Positions 1 to 5,663 of a DNA stretch of 7,214 bases are shown in pieces; the stretch's first letter is position 1, and each line of letters starts with the position of its first letter. Location of the stretch: assembly GCA_003517285.1 (NCBI GenBank), contig DPAW01000193.1, positions 5,714-12,927 of the forward strand, read 5' to 3'. The notes under the pieces were generated by a model. The model had not been told where the DNA came from. It made no database searches and worked only from the letters and a program-made list of their open reading frames with translations. The stretch comes from Verrucomicrobiales bacterium. GTDB taxonomy: Bacteria > Verrucomicrobiota > Verrucomicrobiia > Limisphaerales > UBA1100. A program made the position numbers and the translations under genes.

Positions 1-291
1 GAGACCTATCTGGAAATGTCACCGCTTTTGGCGGTGCCGAAAATTCGGGATCCATTGCTGTTGATCCACGGCGAGAATGATAAAAATCCGGCTACCACGC
101 CGGAACAAACCAAGCGTTTATTCCGGGCGATCAAGGGCAATGGCGGTAAGGCACGGATTGTGTTGCTGCCGCATGAGACGCATAATTATCAGGCCCGCGA
201 AAGCATCGGCCATACGCTGGCTGAAATGGTGAATTGGTTTGATGCCCACGTGAAGGGCGAAAGCGAAGCCGCCTCTTCGGCCAGCCCGTAA
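1..291 (+). CDS. S9-family serine peptidase (prolyl oligopeptidase / glutamyl endopeptidase-like), C-terminal fragment
   Basis: The 5' part lies outside the window; 96 residues remain before the TAA. They form the end of an alpha/beta-hydrolase catalytic domain. HGENDKNP (visible residues 23-30) carries the expected catalytic Asp at residue 27 (HGxxD pattern). PHETHNYQARES (57-68) carries the expected catalytic His at residue 61. The nucleophile Ser motif (GxSxGG) would lie upstream, outside the window. The wording around the Asp and His resembles the glutamyl-endopeptidase-like S9 subgroup, where PHESHGYRARES is usual; here the Gly after the His is replaced by Asn. These enzymes cleave peptides on the carboxyl side of particular residues and are often exported, but the N-terminus cannot be checked. 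The short Glu/Ala/Ser-rich tail is unremarkable. The gene converges with the TIM-barrel gene across a 16-bp gap that contains no terminator. Confidence 0.88.
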   Translation, partial: ETYLEMSPLLAVPKIRDPLLLIHGENDKNPATTPEQTKRLFRAIKGNGGKARIVLLPHETHNYQARESIGHTLAEMVNWFDAHVKGESEAASSASP

Positions 292-307
292 TCCAGCCGG
301 AAAAGAA

Positions 308-1207
308 TCAGGCAAGGATGCTCTGCAGTTCCTCTAGCAACGGCGGCACAGCTTTGTAGGGATCTGTGGCCGCCTCGTATTCCAGCACCACGTAGCCCTG
401 ATAATTGGCTTTGTGCAACAGATCGGCAAAGCGTTTGAGATCGGCTTCCTTCTTCTCGTTGCCAATACGCAATTCCACTTTCAATTGCACATTCACCGCG
501 TAGGACGCGGCGGCGGCAAAGTCGGCATACGGATCAGCGGTGCGGAAATTGCCGCTATCCAGATTCACGGCAAACCACGGGTGATCCACTCCTTCGACAA
601 ATTCAATCAGCGTCTTGGCCGACCCAATACTATCGTGATTTTCAATGCCGAGAAAGATGCCGCGTTTGCCGGCGTAATCGCAGCATTCACGCAAGCAATC
701 GATCGCCCATTGATCGGCTTGCTTGCGATCCACGCCCTTGGCTTCGCGGCCGGCAAAGACGCGAATGTGTGGCGCACCGAGGAGGGCAGCGTGATCGATC
801 CACTTCTTTACATAGGCAATTTGCGCGTCGCGTTGCGCGCCCTTTGGTAGGGAAAAATTATTGCCGACGGCGGTGCCGCTGATATCCACGCCGCGCAGAA
901 ACGCGTGCTTCCTAAGGTCCGTAAGGTACTTAGGAGTGATCTCGTGCCGGAAGAAGTAACTGGTAAGTTCAGTGCCTTCGCAGCCGTGGTCGGCGCAAAA
1001 GTCGATAAACTTGAACAGGTCCATCGGCCGTTCGGCGACCTTGCGCACGGAGGTTTTTTGGTATTTGAAAAAACTGCGGAACGAATAGGCCGCCAGACTG
1101 AGGCGCAGCTTGGGTTTGCCGGCGCGCTGGAATGGGGCGCCTAGCACGGTGGCGGCACCGGCAAGGGCTCCGGTGGTTAGGAATTGGCGGCGGTGAGGGG
1201 AATTCAT
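308..1207 (-). CDS. Tat-exported sugar phosphate isomerase/epimerase-like TIM-barrel protein
   Basis: This protein of about 299 residues belongs to the xylose-isomerase-like / AP-endonuclease-2 TIM-barrel superfamily. The N-terminus HRRQFLTTGALAGAATVLGA (residues 5-24) is a twin-arginine signal with a hydrophobic segment and Ala-rich end, so the folded protein is probably exported to the periplasm. Likely metal-binding acids sit where the superfamily has them: E189 in GIENHD, D217 in FAVNLDSGNF and E276 in VVLEYEA. VQLKVEL (240-246) replaces the more usual His-x-Lys-Asp strand. The substrate cannot be told from sequence; members act on sugars, inositols or their phosphates. The reading frame stays open upstream to 1294, but that would overlap the YlbF gene. 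The ATG at 1207 puts the Tat motif at the N-terminus, lies 10 bp after the YlbF stop, and has only a weak GGGA ribosome-binding site. It is probably the last gene of the transcript. Confidence 0.88.
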   Translation of the reverse strand: MNSPHRRQFLTTGALAGAATVLGAPFQRAGKPKLRLSLAAYSFRSFFKYQKTSVRKVAERPMDLFKFIDFCADHGCEGTELTSYFFRHEITPKYLTDLRKHAFLRGVDISGTAVGNNFSLPKGAQRDAQIAYVKKWIDHAALLGAPHIRVFAGREAKGVDRKQADQWAIDCLRECCDYAGKRGIFLGIENHDSIGSAKTLIEFVEGVDHPWFAVNLDSGNFRTADPYADFAAAASYAVNVQLKVELRIGNEKKEADLKRFADLLHKANYQGYVVLEYEAATDPYKAVPPLLEELQSILA

Positions 1208-1217
1208 TGTCCCGGTA

Positions 1218-1667
1218 TTAGCTGCAACCGCAGTCGCCGAAGCCATCACTGCAGAAATCGAAATCTTCTTGGGCGGGCACGCGACCGACTTCAAATGTCT
1301 TTGCGATCACTTGATGGATTCGGTCCTGCACTTGCTGCACTTCTTCTTGAGCAGCGAGGAAGTTGGTGGCAACTTCGTTTCCGAGAAAGTCATTGCGCAA
1401 TTGCTCAAACGTTGTGATTTCCTCCTCAGTGATCTCTGCTCCAGTCTGTTGTTTTTGCTGGAGTAACGCACCACGTTCATTGAGTGTGCTGTACTCGTAC
1501 TTGAGTTTTTCGTCTGAGATAAAGGCGTCAATCTTGGCGTATAATTCCTTAAACCCTTCCTGGTTGATGATGGATTCGCAGAGGTGATCGGTGCCTTTTT
1601 TTATGGGCAGCATGTCCAGATGGTTTTTGGGCTCACCGGTTCCTAGCTCGCAGCTTTCGTTTTCCAT
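1218..1667 (-). CDS. YlbF/YmcA-family protein with C-terminal cysteine cluster
   Basis: This 149-residue protein is mostly helical. Residues about 25-130 match the YlbF/YmcA (Com_YlbF) domain in character: LCESIINQEGFKELYAKIDAF, then a Gln/Lys/Glu-rich helix (LLQQKQQTGAEITEEEI), then FLAAQEEVQQVQDRI and the GRVPAQEDF end motif. In Bacillus subtilis, YlbF, YmcA and YaaT form a complex that carries iron-sulfur clusters and affects RNase Y-dependent mRNA processing, competence and sporulation. No partner gene is visible here, so the role is unknown. The C-terminus has Cys at 139, 146 and 148 in an acidic Gly-rich tail (FCSDGFGDCGCS), with further Cys at 6 and 30; this could bind metal or an Fe-S cluster, which is inference. 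The start has a clear AAGGAA site that overlaps the frr stop codon, indicating translational coupling to frr. Family assignment is from pattern recognition only. Confidence 0.82.
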   Translation of the reverse strand: MENESCELGTGEPKNHLDMLPIKKGTDHLCESIINQEGFKELYAKIDAFISDEKLKYEYSTLNERGALLQQKQQTGAEITEEEITTFEQLRNDFLGNEVATNFLAAQEEVQQVQDRIHQVIAKTFEVGRVPAQEDFDFCSDGFGDCGCS

Positions 1668-1671
1668 GATA

Positions 1672-1677
1672 TTCCTT
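1672..1677 (-). promoter_or_regulatory. Shine-Dalgarno of the YlbF gene, overlapping the frr stop
   Basis: On the minus strand the sequence reads TCTAAGGAATATC followed by the ATG at 1667. The TAA stop of frr is part of the AAGGAA motif, and the spacing to the ATG is 4-5 nt. A ribosome ending frr would therefore stop on the initiation site of the next gene, which supports co-translation and fixes the YlbF start. Confidence 0.75.
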
Positions 1678-2239
1678 AGACGGTTAGAATGTCTTCTTCC
1701 TTGGCAGAGAGATGTTCGTCGACTTTTTTGACATAGGCGTCCGTAAGTTTTTGCACTTCCTTTTCGCCATGGCTGAGGTCGTCCTCCGTGATGTCGCTGG
1801 CTTTTTGTTCCGTTTTGAGTGTCTCGATTGCTTCGCGGCGGACGTGACGGATGGAGACCCGGCCATCCTCGGCAAGTTTGCGGGCGGATTTTACCATCTC
1901 CTGACGGCGCTCCTTGCTGAGGTCGGGCAGGCTGATGCGAATGAGCTTGCCGTCGACCGAGGGATTAAGACCGAGGTTGGCGGCTTGGATGCCTTTCTCA
2001 ATCGCGTGAATGGTGGAGGCATCCCACGGTTGGATCACGAGGGTGCGCATCTCAGGGGTGGTGATGGCGGCGAGTTCCTTGAGGCGCATACTGCTGCCCT
2101 CGTACGCCTCGATGTTGATGTTTTCCACGAGGGCGGGAGAGGCTTTGCCGGTGCGGACGCCGGCGAGTTCGGCTACGACCACTTCTTCACTTTTTTGCAT
2201 TTTCTCCTCGGTATTCAGGAGGATGTCATCGACTGGCAT
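1676..2239 (-). CDS. frr: ribosome recycling factor (RRF)
   Basis: This 187-residue protein has the full family length (about 185). RRF acts in the cytoplasm with EF-G to split post-termination ribosomes and free them from mRNA and tRNA. Recognisable conserved stretches are GVRTGKASPALVENI near residue 28, the inter-domain segment LAAITTPEMRTLVIQPWD, the block AIEKGIQAANLGLNPSVDGKLIRI, and the basic helix LSKERRQEMVKSARKLAEDGRVSIRHVRREA. The start at 2239 is chosen because MPVDDILLNTEEKM aligns well with the N-terminal helix of the E. coli protein (MISDIRKDAEVRM). This ATG has no Shine-Dalgarno and lies in the loop of a 7-bp hairpin. A second in-frame ATG at 2200 (residue 14) has GAGGAG three bases upstream, but using it would remove the first part of the N-terminal helix. 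The gene lies 53 bp after pyrH and is coupled to the YlbF gene. Confidence 0.97.
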   Translation of the reverse strand: MPVDDILLNTEEKMQKSEEVVVAELAGVRTGKASPALVENINIEAYEGSSMRLKELAAITTPEMRTLVIQPWDASTIHAIEKGIQAANLGLNPSVDGKLIRISLPDLSKERRQEMVKSARKLAEDGRVSIRHVRREAIETLKTEQKASDITEDDLSHGEKEVQKLTDAYVKKVDEHLSAKEEDILTV

Positions 2240-2249
2240 GCAGCCAGTC
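2231..2249 (-). other. perfect hairpin enclosing the frr start codon
   Basis: GACTGGC (2231-2237) and GCCAGTC (2243-2249) form a perfect 7-bp inverted repeat with a 5-nt loop. In the frr mRNA the AU of the start codon falls in the loop, and its G is the first base of the 3' arm. The leader just upstream is C-rich and offers no Shine-Dalgarno. The repeat is seen directly; any regulatory effect is inference. Confidence 0.6.
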
Positions 2250-2292
2250 TAGGGAGGGGCGGCGGCGGTGGGAAGGAAAATTGCCGTGAGCG

Positions 2293-3069
<777 letters not shown>

Positions 3070-3079
3070 ATCAATGCAT

Positions 3080-3109
3080 AAAAAAAGCGGCCCGCAGATT
3101 GCGGGCCGC
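3080..3109 (-). terminator. intrinsic terminator after tsf
   Basis: On the minus strand, GCGGCCCGC and GCGGGCCGC form a perfect 9-bp, almost all-GC stem (3109-3087) with a 5-nt loop, directly followed by seven T (3086-3080). It starts 16 bp after the tsf stop codon. This is a textbook rho-independent terminator and separates rpsB-tsf from pyrH and the genes beyond. Confidence 0.93.
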
Positions 3110-3125
3110 CTGGGAAAAAGTGGGT

Positions 3126-3962
3126 TTAGTCTTCCTGTGTCTCGCCGACTTGATAGCGGAGGAATGCTTGGATGACGATTTCATCATCCAATCCCTTGGC
3201 CACGGAGGCCACGTGATCTTTCACGGAGGTATCGCCCTTCACGAAGTCCTGATCCACGAGGCAGACTTCGGCGAAGTATTTCTCGATCTTGCCCTCCACA
3301 ATTTTCTCGATCGCTTGGGCGGGCTTGTCCTTGAATTGTTCGCGGGCAATCTCGCGTTCCTTTTCGAGCTTGGACTGATCTAGCTGGGTGCGGTCGAGCG
3401 CGTCGGGGCTGGCGGCGGTGATTTGCAGGGTGATGTCGCTGAGCAGTTCCTTGAACGCATCGGTGCCGGTCGTCTCATCCTTGTTGGTGGCTACGGCCAA
3501 CAGCACGCCGACTTTGGCGCCGTGGTGGATGTAGGCCGTTACCGCGCCGGGGCCATCAATGCTGAGGCTTTCATTGCGCGTGAACTGGATGTTCTCGCCG
3601 ATTTCAGCAACGGCTTTGGTACGTTGCTCCTCGAGATTCGCGCTGCTATCGGCAGCGTAGCCTGCGGCAATCTCGTCGCAGAACTGCTGGAACTTTTCGT
3701 TCTTAGCCACGAAATCCGTCTCGCAATTGATCTCCACGATCGTGCCACTCTTGCCGTTCTCGGACAGGTGACGGGCGATGACGCCTTCGGAGGTGCTGCG
3801 GGAAGCCTTCTTTTCGGCGGTAGCCGCGCCCTTTTTCCGGAGCCACTCGACAGCGGCTTCGTGGTCGCCGTTGTTTTCGGTGAGCGCCTTTTTGCAGTCC
3901 ATGAGACCGGCGCCGGTTTGTTCGCGGAGTTTTTTGACTTGGGATGCACTGATGTCAGCCAT
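3126..3962 (-). CDS. tsf: translation elongation factor Ts
   Basis: This 278-residue protein is close to the usual length (about 283 in E. coli). EF-Ts exchanges GDP for GTP on EF-Tu in the cytoplasm. The N-terminal UBA-like domain is clear: VKKLREQTGAGLMDCKKAL (9-27), then DHEAAVEWLRKKGAATAEKK (33-52). The EF-Tu contact motif TDFVAKNEKF (82-91) is intact. The core follows, with AYIHHGAKVGVLLAVAT, DITLQITAASPDAL and the C-terminal stretch EVCLVDQDFVKGDTSVKDHV. The start at 3962 gives the canonical MADISASQVKKLREQTGAG N-terminus. No Shine-Dalgarno precedes it; the 25 nt upstream are very AT-rich, with two TTTAAA hexamers (3970-3975, 3979-3984), which may act as an unstructured ribosome-landing site. 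It lies 69 bp after rpsB, in the same transcript, and ends at a strong intrinsic terminator. Confidence 0.97.
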   Translation of the reverse strand: MADISASQVKKLREQTGAGLMDCKKALTENNGDHEAAVEWLRKKGAATAEKKASRSTSEGVIARHLSENGKSGTIVEINCETDFVAKNEKFQQFCDEIAAGYAADSSANLEEQRTKAVAEIGENIQFTRNESLSIDGPGAVTAYIHHGAKVGVLLAVATNKDETTGTDAFKELLSDITLQITAASPDALDRTQLDQSKLEKEREIAREQFKDKPAQAIEKIVEGKIEKYFAEVCLVDQDFVKGDTSVKDHVASVAKGLDDEIVIQAFLRYQVGETQED

Positions 3963-4031
3963 GATATTTTTTAAACAATTTAAATGGTTGCAGGGTGAAT
4001 TGCGGTTGGACCGATAGCTCTTGGGGCTTAG

Positions 4032-4868
4032 TTAGGCTTCGGCCGGGGCGGCTTCTTCAGCAGCGGGTTCAGCCGGAGCTTCCTCGGCTGAAGCCGGGGT
4101 AGTCTCAGGGGCCGGGGCGGTCTCAGCGTCCTGGGCGGTCTCAGCGTCCTGGGCGGCTTCGGCGGGTTGCTCATCAGTCGCAGCGGCTTGTACGCCCTTG
4201 GCCTCCGTAATGGTTTCGCCAATGGCATCGGCAATGACCTGAATGGCCTTGATGGCGTCGTCGTTGCCGGCGATGGGGTAATCCACCAGCTCGGGATCGC
4301 AGTTGGTGTCCACCAGCGCCACGATCGGGATGCGCAGTTTGCGGGCTTCGGCTATGGCGTTGTGCTCGCGCTTGATATCCACCACAAACATTGCGTCCGG
4401 CGTACTGTCCATGTGGCGGATGCCGCCGAGGTTCTTTACGAGACGTTGTTTTTCGCGGCGGATGGAGGCTTGCTCCTGTTTCACGTAACCGGCGATGCTC
4501 CCATCCTCTTCCATCGCCTCGATTTCCTTGAGGCGCTTGAGGCGCTGCTTCACGGTCTTGAGGTTGGTGAGCATGCCGCCCAGCCAACGGTCCGTGACAA
4601 AGTGTTGTTTGTGGGTCTCGGCCAGCTCACGGACGATGGGCTGGGCTTGTTTTTTGGTGCCCACGAAAAGAATCTTGCCGCCACCCCGAATGGTGTTGCC
4701 CAGAAAATTACAGGCAGCCTGAAGTTGGTCGACGGTTTGGGTGAGGTCGATGATGTGAACTCCGTTGTGTGCCCGGAAAATATAGGGCTTCATCTTCGGA
4801 TTCCAACGACGGGTTTGGTGGCCAAAATGGACACCTGCTTCAAGCAGTTCTTGAATTCCTATGCTCAT
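4032..4868 (-). CDS. rpsB: 30S ribosomal protein S2 with acidic Ala/Glu/Pro tail
   Basis: This 278-residue protein is a component of the small ribosomal subunit. The S2 core fills residues 1 to about 225: LLEAGVHFGHQTRRWNPKM (8-26), KPYIFRAHNGVHIIDL, VTDRWLGGMLTN (91-102), LGGIRHMDSTPDAMFVVD (148-164), and the second signature REHNAIAEARKLRIPIVALVDTNCDP (167-192). Residues 226-278 are a low-complexity extension of Ala, Glu, Pro, Thr and Gln with 14 acidic and no basic residues, presumably disordered. It makes the protein longer than E. coli S2 (241). Part of the tail is encoded by an 18-bp tandem repeat. The ATG at 4868 has an AAGGGA site 7 nt upstream. It is the first gene of the rpsB-tsf unit and has a long structured leader. 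Confidence 0.97.
   Translation of the reverse strand: MSIGIQELLEAGVHFGHQTRRWNPKMKPYIFRAHNGVHIIDLTQTVDQLQAACNFLGNTIRGGGKILFVGTKKQAQPIVRELAETHKQHFVTDRWLGGMLTNLKTVKQRLKRLKEIEAMEEDGSIAGYVKQEQASIRREKQRLVKNLGGIRHMDSTPDAMFVVDIKREHNAIAEARKLRIPIVALVDTNCDPELVDYPIAGNDDAIKAIQVIADAIGETITEAKGVQAAATDEQPAEAAQDAETAQDAETAPAPETTPASAEEAPAEPAAEEAAPAEA
4115..4156 (-). repeat. rpsB: 18-bp in-frame tandem repeat in the rpsB tail
   Basis: Two perfect 18-bp copies (4115-4132 and 4133-4150) and six bases of a third encode the repeated hexapeptide AQDAET, seen twice at residues 239-250 of S2. The unit length is a multiple of three, so copy number can change without a frameshift, lengthening or shortening the disordered tail. 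Confidence 0.8.
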
Positions 4869-4875
4869 ATTGTGT

Positions 4876-4881
4876 TCCCTT
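4876..4881 (-). promoter_or_regulatory. Shine-Dalgarno of rpsB
   Basis: AAGGGA on the minus strand lies 7 nt before the ATG at 4868, giving good spacing. It is the strongest ribosome-binding site of the four core translation genes here; tsf, pyrH and frr have none at their chosen starts. Confidence 0.75.
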
Positions 4882-4893
4882 GTTCGAGACCCT

Positions 4894-4920
4894 TGCGGGC
4901 CATCCCGCAGGATGACGGGA
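4894..4920 (-). promoter_or_regulatory. overlapping alternative hairpins in the rpsB leader
   Basis: TGCGGG/CCCGCA (4909-4904 with 4899-4894 on the minus strand) forms a 6-bp stem with loop ATGG, ending 12 nt before the rpsB Shine-Dalgarno. A second stem, TCCCG/CGGGA (4920-4916 with 4907-4903), uses four of the same bases, so the two exclude each other. This is a plausible site for feedback control; in E. coli, S2 represses rpsB through its leader. No similarity to that leader is claimed. The segment could also be part of a dispersed GTCATCCTGCGGG-type repeat. Confidence 0.4.
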
Positions 4921-4980
4921 TTGTATTAGTTGTTCTTGAGGCCACCGTGTTCACTCGAGCGCGGATGCTTCGGGCCATGG

Positions 4981-5007
4981 CTTTTCCCTACCCTACGGTG
5001 GGAAAAG
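4981..5007. other. hairpin near the 5' end of the predicted rpsB leader
   Basis: CTTTTCCC (4981-4988) and GGGAAAAG (5000-5007) pair. They are extended inward by ACC/GGT (4990-4992, 4997-4999) with one bulged T, giving an 11-bp stem and a CTAC loop. Neither strand has a T-run after it, so it is not an intrinsic terminator. It would sit right at the start of the rpsB mRNA if the predicted promoter is right, perhaps protecting the 5' end. It also lies just upstream of the MobA-like gene. Confidence 0.5.
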
Positions 5008-5014
5008 GGCGGGC

Positions 5015-5042
5015 AAAGTATCATGCACCAAGCAAAAGGCAA
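5015..5042 (-). promoter_or_regulatory. candidate promoter of the rpsB-tsf unit
   Basis: On the minus strand, TTGCCT (5042-5037) is followed after 16 bp by TACTTT (5020-5015), and a TG lies one base before the -10 (extended -10). The start of transcription would be near 5008, leaving a leader of about 140 nt. On the other strand TATCAT (5019-5024) could be a -10 for the divergent MobA-like gene, but no -35 fits it. The call rests on hexamer matches only. Confidence 0.4.
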
Positions 5043-5059
5043 CCCGTTTTTTGAGAAAA

Positions 5060-5584
5060 ATGAGTAAAAAGAACACCATTGAAGCTGTGATTCTCGCCGG
5101 CGGCCAAAGTCGGCGGATGGGCGAAGACAAGGCGCGCCTGCGAGTGGGGCGGCGCTCGATGCTGGGCCATGCGCGGGCCTTGGCAGCGGATTTGGGGCTG
5201 GCGTGCCGTGTGGTGCGAGTGGATCGCCACGCGGGTAATGGTCCCTTGGGTGGCGTTGAGACAGCTTTGCGGCGGGCTCGGGCTGAACGCGTTCTGTTTC
5301 TTAGTTGCGATATGCCTTTTTTGACGGTGGCACTGGTGGAGCGTTTGCTAGAGGTTGAGCACTCGGCTGTATTTGCTGAATCTAAAAAAATGGCCGGGTT
5401 TCCATTTTGCCTTTCGAAGGGAGTGCTGCCTTTCGTGGAGGAGTGCCTTTTTACTGGGAAACTTTCTGTTCAAGATTTTGCTCGTCGGCACGGATGCCAT
5501 GTGATTATCCCCCGGTGTGATTGGCCACAATTGGCTAATATTAATACACCAGCCCAGCTCGTCGCGGCACGCGCGGCCTTGTAA
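5060..5584 (+). CDS. mobA: MobA-like NTP transferase (probable molybdenum cofactor guanylyltransferase)
   Basis: This 174-residue protein has the Rossmann-type nucleotidyltransferase fold. The signature AVILAGGQSRRMGEDKARL (9-27) binds the nucleotide phosphates. GPLGGVETAL (61-70) and LSCDMPF (81-87) follow, with D84 the expected magnesium ligand, and LANINTPAQL (158-167) closes the domain. MobA attaches GMP to molybdopterin to make the guanine dinucleotide cofactor. The protein is a little shorter than E. coli MobA (194), and related enzymes use CTP or other acceptors, so the exact substrate is not certain. No other moa, moe or mob gene is visible. The ATG at 5060 is preferred over the in-frame TTG at 5051; a weak GAGAAA precedes it. 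It ends with tandem stops (TAA TAG). Base composition changes within the gene: about 72% GC at 5101-5160 against about 47% at 5341-5400. Confidence 0.83.
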   Translation: MSKKNTIEAVILAGGQSRRMGEDKARLRVGRRSMLGHARALAADLGLACRVVRVDRHAGNGPLGGVETALRRARAERVLFLSCDMPFLTVALVERLLEVEHSAVFAESKKMAGFPFCLSKGVLPFVEECLFTGKLSVQDFARRHGCHVIIPRCDWPQLANINTPAQLVAARAAL

Positions 5585-5604
5585 TAGAATTGGAGGGCGT
5601 TATC

Positions 5605-5638
5605 ATTAGGACGAGCTCACTCGGTAACCTATCCTAGT
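5605..5638. other. imperfect dyad between the MobA-like gene and the secreted-protein gene
   Basis: The 79-bp gap (5585-5663) contains ATTAGGA (5605-5611) and TCCTAGT (5632-5638), which pair with one G-U, and a small CGAG/CTCG stem inside (5612-5615, 5620-5623). There is no T-run, so it is not an intrinsic terminator. A poor promoter-like pair (TTAGGA, 18 bp, TATCCT at 5630-5635) overlaps it. It could be an operator, a weak structured leader, or chance. Confidence 0.25.
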
Positions 5639-5663
5639 GTGGTGCGTACCTAAATTCGGATTC

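Noticed and set aside
292..307. Shared bidirectional terminator between the converging S9 peptidase and TIM-barrel genes
   Set aside because: The gap is only 16 bp and shows no inverted repeat or T-run.
1208..1294. 29-residue upstream extension of the TIM-barrel protein
   Set aside because: It would overlap the end of the YlbF gene and bury the Tat signal; the ATG at 1207 fits the export signal.
3423..3974. 183-codon open frame on the plus strand
   Set aside because: It is antisense to tsf, which is a certain gene. The Ala/Gly/Leu/Val-rich translation mirrors tsf codons.
4981..5007. Intrinsic terminator in the divergent intergenic region
   Set aside because: The stem is good, but neither strand has a following T-run, and no gene ends there.
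4167..5054. 295-codon open frame on the plus strand
   Set aside because: It is antisense to rpsB over nearly all its length, has no domain-like features, and reflects the codon bias of rpsB. It also runs across the divergent promoter region.
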